Of a stretch of DNA of 64,000 nucleotides, positions 37,336 through 46,377 are shown in pieces. Position numbers and translations under genes: made by a program. Source of the stretch: Mesosutterella porci (GTDB lineage Bacteria; Pseudomonadota; Gammaproteobacteria; Burkholderiales; Burkholderiaceae_F). The stretch lies in contig NZ_JAKNCT010000005.1 of the NCBI RefSeq assembly GCF_022134585.1, forward strand, positions 112,818 through 176,817, given 5' to 3'. The notes under the pieces were generated by a model. The model was not told where the DNA came from. It worked only from the letters and a program-made list of their open reading frames with translations, and ran no database searches. The first letter of the stretch is position 1. The number at the start of each line of letters is the position of its first letter.

Positions 37336-38384
37336 GAGTGCCTCTCCGCTCTGGCAGGCCGCGGACTTCCGGACCTGCGGGCGCTGTCTTCCGTACCGAC
37401 CAGGCCGCGGATCCAGGGAATGATCTTGAGCTCCTCGGGAACCACATCCCGCACATAGACGGCCTTGAGCACCCCGGCCACCCTTTCGGCGCAGCGCGGA
37501 TCCGCCCCCGCCTTCGTGACCACGCTCGCCCGGCGCATCATCTGCGCGCCCGGAACCGGGAAAACCCGCACCTCGCGGGCGAGCTCCGAGTGCTGGGCGA
37601 GCGTCGCCGGCTTGGTGACGCCCCAGCCGAGGCCCCTTGCCACAAACTGCAGCAGCAGGGCGTTTTCATTCACCACCAGGCGGCTGGGGAAGACGAAGCC
37701 CTGCTCGCTCATGTTCTTCTGCTCCTCGGCGGTCGTGGCGTTCATTTTGGCGCACCTCACATAGGGCAGCCCGCAGGTCTGCAGATCGTGCCAGCCCGGA
37801 GCCTCGCCGGAGGCAAGCGGCGCCCCTTTCGGGAAGACAAGCACCATAGGCTCCTCGAACACGAAGTGGAAGGCGAGGTCATTGCGGTTGACGAAGGGGT
37901 TCGAGCAGAAAAGCATGTCGAGGTCCCCCGCGTCCATCTGCGCGAGCAGGCTGTAGCTCGCCCCGACCAGAATGGTCATGGAGGAAAAGCCGCTCTTCGC
38001 CTCCTGCGCGAGCGCCGAGGAGAAGCTCCAGCTCAGGCTCTCGCAGATGCCGATTCGCAACGGCTGCCGGACGGCGTTCTCGCTCCTGAGGCCCGTGAGC
38101 AGATGCGACAGCCTCGCGTGCTCGCCCTTCAGGAATTCCCTCAGGGCCCTGCCCTCCGGGGTGAGCCGCACCGGGCGCACGCTGCGGTCAAGCAGCTCCA
38201 CGGAGAGATCCGCCTCGAGCGCGGCGACCGAGCGCGAGACCGCGGGCTGGCTTTTTCCCAGCCGGGCCGCGGCTTCCTGGAAGCTCATGGTCTCGCCCAG
38301 AACCAGGAAGGCGCGCACGCCCTCCTGCAGGACTCCGGCGGTCACGTCCGGCTGCTTTTCACGGTCCAGCGCTTTCTTTCCCAT
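37332..38384 (-). CDS. LysR-family transcriptional regulator
   Basis: 350 aa, longer than the family norm of ~300 because of a ~20-residue N-terminal and a ~35-residue C-terminal extension (ending RSGSPRPARAERHS). HTH: GETMSFQEAAARLGKSQPAV with SRSVAALEADLSVELLDRS. It is divergent from the FMN hydroxy-acid oxidase gene (160 bp between starts), the standard layout for a LysR protein controlling its neighbour. Forms a two-gene operon with the next LysR gene. Confidence 0.91.
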   Translation of the reverse strand: MGKKALDREKQPDVTAGVLQEGVRAFLVLGETMSFQEAAARLGKSQPAVSRSVAALEADLSVELLDRSVRPVRLTPEGRALREFLKGEHARLSHLLTGLRSENAVRQPLRIGICESLSWSFSSALAQEAKSGFSSMTILVGASYSLLAQMDAGDLDMLFCSNPFVNRNDLAFHFVFEEPMVLVFPKGAPLASGEAPGWHDLQTCGLPYVRCAKMNATTAEEQKNMSEQGFVFPSRLVVNENALLLQFVARGLGWGVTKPATLAQHSELAREVRVFPVPGAQMMRRASVVTKAGADPRCAERVAGVLKAVYVRDVVPEELKIIPWIRGLVGTEDSARRSGSPRPARAERHS

Positions 38385-38543
38385 GTTCAGAACTTATCCG
38401 ATTTAACGGTACAACATAAAGAATATTCGAAAAATGCATATTTATTTTGTCAGATTATGCGGATTTATATGATTAAAAAAGTCCGCGGCGATTCCAACCA
38501 CAACTCAACCAGCGCCGCGGCCCGCTAACAAGGAGACTTAAAA
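38385..38543. promoter_or_regulatory. Divergent lysR / hydroxy-acid oxidase control region
   Basis: 159 bases, strongly AT-rich at 38405-38475, with the palindrome GAATATTC at 38421-38428 and repeated ATTT/AAAT blocks. Contains the likely promoters for both directions and the LysR binding site, but no single T-N11-A box can be chosen by eye. AAGGAGACTTAAAA precedes the oxidase ATG. Confidence 0.5.
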
Positions 38544-39746
38544 ATGACAGGCATTGACTTGACCCGCCGCAGCGTCTTCCGCGCCGGCGCCGTTCTGGCC
38601 GCCGCCACGACGATCAGCGGCATTCCGATTGTGGCCCAGGCCGCGGAGGAACAGAAAAAGATCCGCCCGCTCACGGGCAAGAACCTGAAGATGAAGGACG
38701 TTCTCGACCGGGCCCGTGAAATGATGATGCCGCGCTGCTACGTCTGCGCCGAGTGCAACGGGCGCGGACCGTGCATCGGCCAGGTGCCGGGCTTCGGCGG
38801 CATGGGCGCGAGCCGCTCCTTCCAGGCGAACTACGACGCCCTCGCCGCGGTGCGCCTCAATGCCCGCATGGTTCACGACGTCCACAAGCCCGACACCTCG
38901 ATCGACTTCTTCGGCACGAAGCTCTCCATGCCGGTGATGGCGGCCCCGACCGGCGGCACGACCTACAACATGGGCGGGCGGCTCACGGAAGAGGAGTTCG
39001 TGACCGCGATCTGCGGCGGCTGCACGGCCGCCGGCACCCTGGGCGCCGTGGCCGACGGCATCGGAGACCCGCTCGAAGTCTTTGAAAAGAGGCTGCAGAC
39101 TTTGAAGTCCAAGGGCTTCAAGGCGATCGTGGGCCTCAAGCCCCGCCGCCAGGCCGACATCATTGAGCGCATGAAGATCGCCGCGAACGCCGGCGTGGTC
39201 GCCTTCACCATCGACCTGGACTCCGCCGGCCGCGCGGCCCGCGCGACCAAAGGCCAGACCGTTGAGCCGAAGACCCCCGCGCAGCTGCGCGAGCTGGTGA
39301 AGGCTTCGCCCCTGCCGCTGCTCTTCAAGGGCATCATGACCGTGGACGAAGCGAAGGCCTGCCTGAACGCCGGAGCCGCCGGCATCGTCGTGTCGAACCA
39401 CGGCGGCCGCACCCTTGCCGACACCCCGGGGACGGCAGAAGTTCTGCCTGAAATCGCGGATGCCGTGAAGGGACGCTGCATGATCCTGGTTGACGGCTGC
39501 GTCAAGCGCGGCACCGATGTTGAAAAGTACATCGCGCTCGGCGCGAACGGCTGCCTCGCCGGGCGGCACTTCGTGCGCGCGGCCCACGGCGCGCTGGCCG
39601 ACGGCGTGGAGCTGTTCGCCCGCACGATCCGCAACGAGCTCGTCGTCGCAATGACCCTGACCGGCGCGGCCTCCGTGAAGGACATCAGCCGCCGGATGAT
39701 CCGCATGACCCCTCCGCCGCCGCTCGCCTTCGGCGTTCCGGCCTGA
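38544..39746 (+). CDS. Tat-exported FMN-dependent alpha-hydroxy-acid oxidase/dehydrogenase
   Basis: 400 aa. Twin-arginine signal DLTRRSVFRAGAVLAAATTI with AQA cleavage region. A cysteine-rich segment follows (CYVCAECNGRGPCIG, residues ~65-80), then a TIM-barrel of the glycolate/lactate oxidase family: MPVMAAPTGG, FKGIMTVDEA (active-site Lys) and VVSNHGGRTLADTP (catalytic His and substrate Arg). ILVDGCVKRGTDVEKYIALG is the FMN phosphate loop. Known members are cytosolic or membrane-associated; a Tat signal implies FMN insertion before export and a periplasmic role, perhaps feeding electrons from lactate or another 2-hydroxy acid to respiration. Regulated probably by the divergent LysR gene. 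Confidence 0.87.
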   Translation: MTGIDLTRRSVFRAGAVLAAATTISGIPIVAQAAEEQKKIRPLTGKNLKMKDVLDRAREMMMPRCYVCAECNGRGPCIGQVPGFGGMGASRSFQANYDALAAVRLNARMVHDVHKPDTSIDFFGTKLSMPVMAAPTGGTTYNMGGRLTEEEFVTAICGGCTAAGTLGAVADGIGDPLEVFEKRLQTLKSKGFKAIVGLKPRRQADIIERMKIAANAGVVAFTIDLDSAGRAARATKGQTVEPKTPAQLRELVKASPLPLLFKGIMTVDEAKACLNAGAAGIVVSNHGGRTLADTPGTAEVLPEIADAVKGRCMILVDGCVKRGTDVEKYIALGANGCLAGRHFVRAAHGALADGVELFARTIRNELVVAMTLTGAASVKDISRRMIRMTPPPPLAFGVPA

Positions 39747-39818
39747 CGGGGCACCAGGCGCCTGAGCGGTCTGGCGCGGCGCGTCCTGCTGCCCGCGCCA
39801 GGCCTCTTTGAAACGAAG

Positions 39819-39854
39819 ACCGGGAAGGGACTCTCTCCCCCTTCCCGGTTTTTT
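39819..39854 (+). terminator. Intrinsic terminator after hydroxy-acid oxidase gene
   Basis: ACCGGGAAGGG (39819-39829) pairs perfectly with CCCTTCCCGGT (39839-39849), followed by TTTTT. About 72 bases past the stop codon. Confidence 0.85.
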
Positions 39855-40028
39855 ATTCCTTTTTTGAGCCATTACCTGCCCGGGACCCGCGCCGGCGCCG
39901 CAGCCTTGCACCCGGTGAGGCAGAATGGTGCCACAGGATGCCGCCCGGGCAGGGCCTGGTCAGCCCCCTGCGGACCGCCCCCGCCGCCCGGCCGTCCCTT
40001 CCTTTCAGAAATTCAGGAGCCCAGAGCC

Positions 40029-41153
40029 ATGTCACAGAGAACCCGCCCGCCATTCAGAGCCGACATCGTCGGCAGCTTCCTGCGCCCGCCCGAGGTAAAG
40101 GCCGCCCGCGCCGACTTCGCCGCCGGACGAATCAGCCGCGAAGAGCTTGACGCCGTCACCCGCCGGGCGATCGCGGAGCTGGTCCGGCATGAAAAAGAGT
40201 GCGGACTGCAGGCCGTCACCGACGGGGAGTTCCCCCGCGCGCTCTGGCACCTGGACTTCCTCGAGGCCCTCGAGGGGGTGAAGAAGGTGAGCGCCGAGGA
40301 ATGGTCCGTCCATTTCAAGGGAGCCTCGCCCAAAGGCGCCCAGCTGGTCTTTACGGAGAAAATCGGCTTCGGGAACCATCCGTTCCTTCAGGCCTTCAGG
40401 AACATCCGGGACATCGCCGGCCCGCAGCAGCTCGTGAAGTTCACCATCCCGTCGCCGTCCATGCTGCATCTGATCCCGTGCGTGCGGGGGCTGCAGAACT
40501 ACAGGCCCATCGAACGCTACCGCAGCGAGGACGTGCTGTTTGACGACATCGTCCAGACCTACCGCGACGCACTTCTCGCCTTTTACCGGGAAGGCTGCCG
40601 CTACCTGCAGTTCGACGACACCTCCTGGGGCGAGTTCTGCGACCGGGAGAAGCGCGCCGCCTACAGCGCCCAGGGCATCGACCTCGACCGGCTCGAGCGC
40701 CGCTACGTTGACACCATCAACCGGATCCTCGAAGTGAAGCCCGAGGACATGACGGTCACGATGCATATCTGCCGCGGCAATTTCCGCTCCACCTGGTTCT
40801 CCTCCGGCGGCTACGACCCGGTCGCCCCCATCCTCTTTGCCAACGCCCGCGTCGACGGCTTCTTCCTCGAATACGATTCAGACCGCGCCGGCGGCTTCGA
40901 GCCGCTGCGCTTCATCAGGGACCAGATCGTGGTGCTGGGGCTCGTCACCTCGAAGTTCCCGCAGCTCGAGGATCCTGAGGCCGTCAAGGCGAGGATCAGG
41001 GAAGCCTCGAAATTCGTGCCGCTCGAGCGGCTGTGCCTGTCCCCGCAGTGCGGCTTCTCGTCCACCGAGGAGGGCAACGTGCTCACCGAGGAGGATCAGT
41101 GGAAAAAGCTCCGGCTGATCCGCCGAATCGCCGACGAGGTCTGGGGAAGATAA
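40029..41153 (+). CDS. MetE-like cobalamin-independent methyltransferase (C-terminal-domain type, YxjG family)
   Basis: 374 aa. Corresponds only to the catalytic barrel of MetE: ADIVGSFLRPPEV at the start, ITDGE-type segment LQAVTDGEFPRALW, FDDTSWGEF, TMHICRGNFRSTW (zinc ligands His and Cys) and LCLSPQCGFSST (third Cys ligand). Family members transfer methyl groups to homocysteine or other thiols from varied donors. A frame open back to 39864 was rejected: the ATG at 40029 has AGGAGCCCAGAGCC ahead of it and starts the conserved barrel. No met-box or riboswitch was recognised in the leader. Monocistronic. Confidence 0.9.
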   Translation: MSQRTRPPFRADIVGSFLRPPEVKAARADFAAGRISREELDAVTRRAIAELVRHEKECGLQAVTDGEFPRALWHLDFLEALEGVKKVSAEEWSVHFKGASPKGAQLVFTEKIGFGNHPFLQAFRNIRDIAGPQQLVKFTIPSPSMLHLIPCVRGLQNYRPIERYRSEDVLFDDIVQTYRDALLAFYREGCRYLQFDDTSWGEFCDREKRAAYSAQGIDLDRLERRYVDTINRILEVKPEDMTVTMHICRGNFRSTWFSSGGYDPVAPILFANARVDGFFLEYDSDRAGGFEPLRFIRDQIVVLGLVTSKFPQLEDPEAVKARIREASKFVPLERLCLSPQCGFSSTEEGNVLTEEDQWKKLRLIRRIADEVWGR

Positions 41154-41297
41154 AGCCTGCTAAACGGCTGCTCCGCCGCGGGGGAAGAGCCCCTGAGGCG
41201 GGGCCGTCTCCTCCCTTTCGTCGGGCCACAGCGCCGGGTTAAAATAGCCCCAGATACGCCCTCTTCCGGCGGGGCTTACCCTTTGGGCCTCCCTTCG

Positions 41298-42065
41298 ATG
41301 AAACAAAACGTTCCCTCTCTTGGCACCTATGTCTACAACGAACTGCTCAAGAAGATCAGTTCCCCCGCGGCCTTCCCTGCCGGCGCAAGATTGCCTTCCG
41401 AGGAGCGGCTCGCCCAGGAGTTCAAGGTCTCACGCCCCATCGTCCGCGAGGCCCTGTCGCAGCTCAGGGAAGACGGCATCATTCAGTCAAGGAGAGGAGC
41501 CGGCTCCTTTATCGTGCGCAAGCCCCAGCCGCTGCTGCCCGACAGCGAGACCGTAGACAACTGGAACGACCTGCTCCAGGGCTACGAGTACCGGTCTGTG
41601 CTCGAGAGCAATATCGCTTACCTTGCCGCGCTCCGGGCAACGACCGAGGACAAGGAAAGCATCCGGCGCGCCTATCTGCGCGTCATCAACGAGTACCACA
41701 GCAACACCGACGGGACGGCCCCGGGAACGGACTCCGACATGGATCGGGACACGGCCTTCCACATGGCGGTGGCCCGGGCCACCCACAACCACTACTACAT
41801 CGAGGCCCTTCAGGCGCTGCTCGATCAGATGAAGGCCACCATGCTGATGATCGTCAAGATCTTCAGCGGCAACCCCGCGCGCCACATCCAGATCCTCACC
41901 GATGAGCACAGCTGGATCGTGAACGCCATCCTCTACGGAAACCCGGAGCAGGCGAAGGCCGCCATGATGCTTCACATCCAGAACGCCCGCGATTCCATTC
42001 TGCCCACCGAGCTGACGAACAAAATGCAGGGGCTTCCCCTGGAGTCCCGCCTCACGCGGCGGTAG
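41298..42065 (+). CDS. GntR-family (FadR subfamily) regulator
   Basis: 255 aa from the ATG at 41298. Winged HTH at ~20-80 (RLPSEERLAQEFKVSRPIVR and IIQSRRGAGSFIVRKP). The helical FCD ligand domain follows, with DTAFHMAVARATHN and its metal-binding Asp/His pattern. FCD ligands are usually carboxylates or amino acids. It precedes a permease, asparaginase and amidohydrolase remnant, which fits a regulator of an asparagine/acyl-amino-acid locus. An upstream TTG at 41283 is a weaker start. Confidence 0.92.
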   Translation: MKQNVPSLGTYVYNELLKKISSPAAFPAGARLPSEERLAQEFKVSRPIVREALSQLREDGIIQSRRGAGSFIVRKPQPLLPDSETVDNWNDLLQGYEYRSVLESNIAYLAALRATTEDKESIRRAYLRVINEYHSNTDGTAPGTDSDMDRDTAFHMAVARATHNHYYIEALQALLDQMKATMLMIVKIFSGNPARHIQILTDEHSWIVNAILYGNPEQAKAAMMLHIQNARDSILPTELTNKMQGLPLESRLTRR

Positions 42066-42377
42066 TCTTCATACTGGAAAATACAACTTCTCTCGAAAAT
42101 TCTGCTCGAAAAGGAACTGAACTCCCAACTATTTGGGCATTTTCAGCCTATACAAGTAAAAATTAGTAATAATTAGTTGTTTGTCATGCGTCAAAAAAGT
42201 AAAAATAATTTACTTCTTTTGGTAAAATTTGTAAAAATAAGTGCTATTCTGGATGCTGAAGTCTCCAGAAAGCTGCTTTTTTCGTGATTTTATTTACAAC
42301 TTGTTTTCCATTGTCGTGCACAGCCCGAGGGGGAGCCGCCCCGACGGCTGCGGCGCGGCTGTTGGGGAGAAGAAGCC
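42066..42377. promoter_or_regulatory. AT-rich leader of permease operon with inverted repeat
   Basis: 312 bases, the most AT-rich stretch of this part of the window. Perfect inverted repeat AAGTAAA-aataa-TTTACTT at 42197-42215, closely followed by GGTAAAATTTG at 42221-42231. These are good candidates for the binding site of the GntR regulator encoded just upstream. A GC-rich hairpin-prone segment lies at 42325-42365 before AGAAGAAGCC and the ATG. Confidence 0.5.
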
Positions 42378-43661
42378 ATGACAACTCAAATGATCATCGC
42401 TCAGGTGCTGATGGTGATCACGCTGATCATCATGATCACCGGTAAAACGCCTATCTACCTCACCGCCATCGTCGGGGCCGCCGTGGCGGGCATTGCGGCC
42501 GGCTTTCCGATATCCGGCAAAGCCCCGATGACCATCGCCAAAATGATCAATGCGGGCCTCAACCCCGTGATCGCGGACATGACCGGCATCCTGCTGTTCA
42601 TCGGCATCATGCAGGCCACCGGCTTCCTCGACGTCATCGTGCGCGACATCGTCCTGGTGGGCAACAAAATAGGCGGGGGCCCGGGCGTGTGCACCGCGGG
42701 CGGCATCGCCGCCGGCCTGATCGGCGCCCTCACCGGATTCACCCAGCCGGTAATCACTGCTGTGATTACCGGCCCGGCGGCTGTCCGTCTGGGCGTTGAC
42801 CCCAACAAGGTGGCCGGCATCCAGGCCCACGCAGGGCACATCGGCAACCTGGCGGGCTTCACCCATCCGACCCAGGTCGCCATTCTCGCCACGGCCGGCA
42901 TCGGCTACGGACTGTTCAACGTGCTCGGCCTCATCGCCGCGCTGTCCATCTTCGCCTTGTCCTACTTCCGGGTTATCGCCGACATGCGCCGCAGGGGCGT
43001 CAACATTTCGGCTGCAGACCGCGAGAAGGTCATCGAGCAGATCAAGGCGAAGAAGTACACCACGACCTCGCTGCGCGCCTTCACCCCGTTCCTGATCCTG
43101 TTCATCGGGTTCGTGATCGGACTGCCGATTTTCCTCGTGGGCGTAGCCGCGGCCATCGTGACCGCCCTGCTTGCTGCGAAGAACTTCAAGGAAGCTGAAA
43201 AGGACATGCTCAAGGGCGTGGGCCTGATCGCCACTCCGCTGGTGGCCACGATCGGCTTTCTGTTCATGTCGACCGTGATCAAGCAGATCGGCCTGGTCAG
43301 CACCATTTCGCAGTTCGCCGCCCCGGTGCTGTCGCTCTCCCCGATCCTCGTGATGTTTGCCGTCGCTTTCGTCACCGGCTTCATGACGCAGTCCTATGCG
43401 GCCTCAGTGGCCGTGCTGGTGCCTTTCCTGCAGGTGGTTCTGGGCACCGGGGCCGACCCGTTCGCCGCTGCCTTCGCGGCCGCCTCGGGCGCGTCCCTCA
43501 TCCAGTATTTCCTCACCGGCGGCCCCGTGGCTGCCCTGGCGACCGTGATCCCGGTGATCCCGGGCTCCGACCTGAAGACCGCGAACGCCTTCCAGCGTCC
43601 CTCCATCCTCTTCGGCTGCCTGGTAGCCTTCATCATCACGGTTATCCTCACGCTGGTCTGA
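42378..43661 (+). CDS. Ion-transporter-superfamily permease (GntP/DcuC-like), probable amino-acid or peptide uptake
   Basis: 427 aa, about 11 transmembrane helices. Repeated pattern of two halves with re-entrant loops, GALTGFTQPVITAVITGPAA in the first half and FVTGFMTQSYAASVAVLVPF in the second. The segment AGIQAHAGHIGNLAGFTHPT (residues ~145-165) is conserved in GntP/DcuC-like transporters. The C-terminal half ends VIPVIPGSDLKTAN. No single family assignment is certain. Followed by a perfect 11-bp hairpin and then asparaginase, suggesting import of asparagine or an acylated relative. Confidence 0.75.
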   Translation: MTTQMIIAQVLMVITLIIMITGKTPIYLTAIVGAAVAGIAAGFPISGKAPMTIAKMINAGLNPVIADMTGILLFIGIMQATGFLDVIVRDIVLVGNKIGGGPGVCTAGGIAAGLIGALTGFTQPVITAVITGPAAVRLGVDPNKVAGIQAHAGHIGNLAGFTHPTQVAILATAGIGYGLFNVLGLIAALSIFALSYFRVIADMRRRGVNISAADREKVIEQIKAKKYTTTSLRAFTPFLILFIGFVIGLPIFLVGVAAAIVTALLAAKNFKEAEKDMLKGVGLIATPLVATIGFLFMSTVIKQIGLVSTISQFAAPVLSLSPILVMFAVAFVTGFMTQSYAASVAVLVPFLQVVLGTGADPFAAAFAAASGASLIQYFLTGGPVAALATVIPVIPGSDLKTANAFQRPSILFGCLVAFIITVILTLV

Positions 43662-43679
43662 CGCGCTGAGGAACCGGCA

Positions 43680-43703
43680 GGCCGGCGGAGCACTCCGCCG
43701 GCC
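43680..43703 (+). other. Intercistronic RNA hairpin, permease / asparaginase
   Basis: GGCCGGCGGAG (43680-43690) and CTCCGCCGGCC (43693-43703) are perfect complements with a two-base centre. No T-run follows, so it is more likely an mRNA-stability or partial-attenuation element than a terminator. Confidence 0.5.
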
Positions 43704-43765
43704 GCCTTCCTTCAGTCCAGCAAATGAATGATTCTGGCTCCCTAAAAAACAAAAGAGACAAAAAA

Positions 43766-44752
43766 ATGAAAAAAGTCATCGTGTTTACAACCGGCGGGAC
43801 CATCGCCATGAAATACGACGAGGCCCGCGGAGGACTCGTCCCGGCCGTCAGCGGCGAGGATCTTGCCGCCGCCGTCCCCGGCCTGGGCAGCCTCGCCCGG
43901 GTGGAGGTCCGGGAGTTTTCCAACGTCGCCTCCTGCAACATGAGCCCGCAGAAGATGTTCGAACTCTCGCAGCAGATCGAATCCGCTCTGGCCGACAGCG
44001 AAGTAGCCGGCGCGGTGATCACGCACGGCACGGACACCCTGGAGGAAACCGCCTATTTCCTCGACCTCCTGCACGGTTCGGACAAGCCGGTCTGCGTCGT
44101 GGGCGCCATGAGGGGAGCCTCCGACACTTCGCCCGACGGCCCCGCGAACATCTACTGCGCCGTCCAGACCGCCGCTTCCGAAAATGCCCGCGGCAAAGGG
44201 GTTCTGGTCGTCCTCAACAACGTCATACACGCGGCCGGCCAGGTTCGGAAAACCCACTCCGCCAACTGCGCCACCTTTGAGTCGCCCTGGTGGGGTCCTC
44301 TGGGCTACTGCGACCAGGATCGGGTCATCTTCAGGCGCGCCCCGGTCGGCCGCCAGGTCTTTCACCCCAGGGCCCTCACGGCGCGGGTCGACCTCATTCC
44401 CGCCCAGACCGGGCTGGGGCCCGAGTACATTGACTTCGCGCTGTCGCGGGGCTGCCAGGGCATTGTGATCGAGGGCTACGGGCGCGGGAACATTCCGCCG
44501 GCACTCGAGGACGGCATCGCAAGGGCCGCCGCTCAGGGCGTCGCTGTCGTCATAGCCACCCGCGCCTTCGCCGGACGCCCCTATGAGACCTACGCTTATC
44601 CCGGTTCGGTCGGAGACTCGAAGAAGCACGGCGCGGTCCGCGGCGGGGAGGCCTCGGGCGCCAAAACCAGGCTCAAGCTCATGATCGTGCTCTCCGAGCG
44701 CCCCGAGCTCGCTCGAGATCCCGCGGCGCTCGAAAAGGTCATGGACAGCTGA
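43766..44752 (+). CDS. L-asparaginase
   Basis: 328 aa. Both catalytic threonine motifs are present: TTGGTIAMKYD (first Thr) and THGTDTLEETAYFLD (Thr-Asp of the second site), with VVGAMRGASDTSPDG following. LNNVIHAAGQVRKTHSANCA is the flexible-loop region. There is no signal peptide from the ATG at 43766, so cytosolic. An earlier in-frame start at 43724 adds only a Lys-rich stretch. Hydrolyses Asn to Asp and ammonia; in this locus it is downstream of a permease and upstream of a ruined M20 amidohydrolase. Confidence 0.92.
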   Translation: MKKVIVFTTGGTIAMKYDEARGGLVPAVSGEDLAAAVPGLGSLARVEVREFSNVASCNMSPQKMFELSQQIESALADSEVAGAVITHGTDTLEETAYFLDLLHGSDKPVCVVGAMRGASDTSPDGPANIYCAVQTAASENARGKGVLVVLNNVIHAAGQVRKTHSANCATFESPWWGPLGYCDQDRVIFRRAPVGRQVFHPRALTARVDLIPAQTGLGPEYIDFALSRGCQGIVIEGYGRGNIPPALEDGIARAAAQGVAVVIATRAFAGRPYETYAYPGSVGDSKKHGAVRGGEASGAKTRLKLMIVLSERPELARDPAALEKVMDS

Positions 44753-44764
44753 CGGACAGGCCTC

Positions 44765-45684
44765 CTGCCCTCAGGCTGCGGTCGGCCCGGCATCATGCAC
44801 GCCTGCACGATGCCCACACGGCCGAGGGCATTGTCCTTGCGCGCAGGGCGGCCGCGCACCTTTCGGAGCTGTGCGGGAAGCTGAAGCTCATCTTCCAGCC
44901 TGCGGAGGAAGGCACGCGCGGGGCCGCGGCCATAGTGTCCGCAGGAGCGGTCGACGACGCCGACTGGTTCATAGGCTCCCATGTCGAGGCCCCCGCCCGC
45001 CTCGGGGAGATTCGCGTCTGCGCCGAAAGGTTCATAGCGACCACAAAATTCGATGTGAACTTCACCGAAATCGCCTCGCATGCGGGCTCCCGCCCGGAGG
45101 CGGGCCGAAGCCCCCTTATCGCGGCCGCGACCGCTTCGCTGCTGCTCACCGCCATTCCCCACGCCTCCCAGGGCGACACCCGGGTTTCGGTCGGGCTGCT
45201 TAACGCGGGAGAGGGCCGCAGCATCACCCCCGCCCACGCCCACCTCGAGTTCGAAGTGCGCGGCAGCACCCACGAGGCCAACGCCTTCATGGCCTCGCGC
45301 GCGATCGAGGCCGTGCGCGGAAGCGCGGCCGCCCAGGGCGTCCGCTCCGACATCCGCAGGGCGGGCTAGGCCGATGCGATCACCTCGACGCAGGCCTCCT
45401 GCGTCCTGCTTATGGAGTGCGCCTCCGCGATTCCCGGCGCAAGACCCATGCTCGTGCATGAAGCGGCCGGCAGCGACGACTGCACGCTCTACATGCACCG
45501 GGTCGTGGAGCGCGGCGAAAACGCCGGATTTTTCCTCTACGGCTGCAACACCCGGGGGCATCACCGGCCAGACTTCGACATCGGGGACATGGAAAGCATG
45601 GGGCCGGGCTTTCTCATGCTGAGCGGCGCCGTGAGCCGGATTCTCGGCCTCAAGGCGGCGGGCGGCTGCCCGCGCCTGAAGTGA
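44765..45684 (+). pseudogene. M20 amidohydrolase (AbgA/AbgB-like), inactivated
   Basis: Recognisable metal-site segments are split over frames. GRPGIMHAC is followed after a small deletion near 44804 by DAHTAEGIVLARR in another frame, where an intact family member reads HACGHDAHTAEG. Downstream, FQPAEEGTRGAAAIVSAGAV and VNFTEIASHAGSRPEAG are intact. A TAG at 45367-45369 lies inside AG-stop-ADAITST where a GAG Glu would be expected. The N-terminal ~100 codons are missing. The last part (HEAAGSDDCTLYMHRV, YGCNTRGHH) is intact to 45684. Starts immediately after asparaginase; formerly the next enzyme of that operon. Confidence 0.85.
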
Positions 45685-45828
45685 AGGCGCAGTCCGTTTT
45701 TTTCGCCCTAAAAAAAGCCGCCGGCGGCGCTAGCCCGCCCCCCAGACGGGCAGCGGAAAAAGGAGGCTCCTTCCTAGACTGACCCAAAAAGTGAAGACAC
45801 TCCGTAATATTCAAAAAGAGTGCCTTCC

Positions 45829-46340
45829 ATGGTCAAACGTATCACCTTCCAAGAACGCATCAATGTCGTCAAATACGCCGCCATGCACGGCAGCTCGGGT
45901 GCCGCCCGCCAATTTTGGCATTACCGCAACGCAAGTGGATTCCTGAACGGCATTTGAGAAGGCCGGCCGCCGTGAGCTCTACGAGCCCGATTACAAGCCG
46001 CCAAAAATCACTGAGGAGCTGCTTCAGAGCATCTTTTTCGACCTGGACAACGGATTATCGCTTTTGCAAGCCTGCATCAAATACGGCTTCAGGAACACAG
46101 GCAACCTCAGCATCGCCTTGGAGAAATCAAGGAGTGAAAAGTCCCTGCCGGCGCAGCCGTCGGCCAAATGATCCCGGGGCCCGGGCTCCTGACCCGCTTA
46201 ACGAAAAGTTGCCGGAGATAAAGCCGAGGGCCATCAGGCAGGAGCTCGGGGCACTGTGCAGGAAACAGGCAGGCCTGCTCAAGGCATTTAAGGAGGAGCG
46301 CGAATGCAGGGCTGACCTGCTAAAAAATTCGAAGCCTTAG
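45829..46340 (+). pseudogene. IS3-family orfA, frameshifted (copy 1)
   Basis: Begins MVKRITFQERINVVKYAA as in copy 2, then loses frame near 45905-45915 where extra bases break the segment that reads GAARHFGIAATQVDSW in copy 2. It reaches a stop at 45955. The downstream part continues in other frames, ending with EERECRADLL. HTH domain only. Confidence 0.85.
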
Positions 46341-46377
46341 TCCGCGACTCACTCAAAAACAGCGGCGGGTGCTGATT

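Noticed and set aside
39855..40028. Possible riboswitch or leader RNA before the MetE-like gene
   Set aside because: The leader is GC-rich and can fold, but I could not match SAM, SAH or cobalamin riboswitch consensus sequences, so nothing is claimed.
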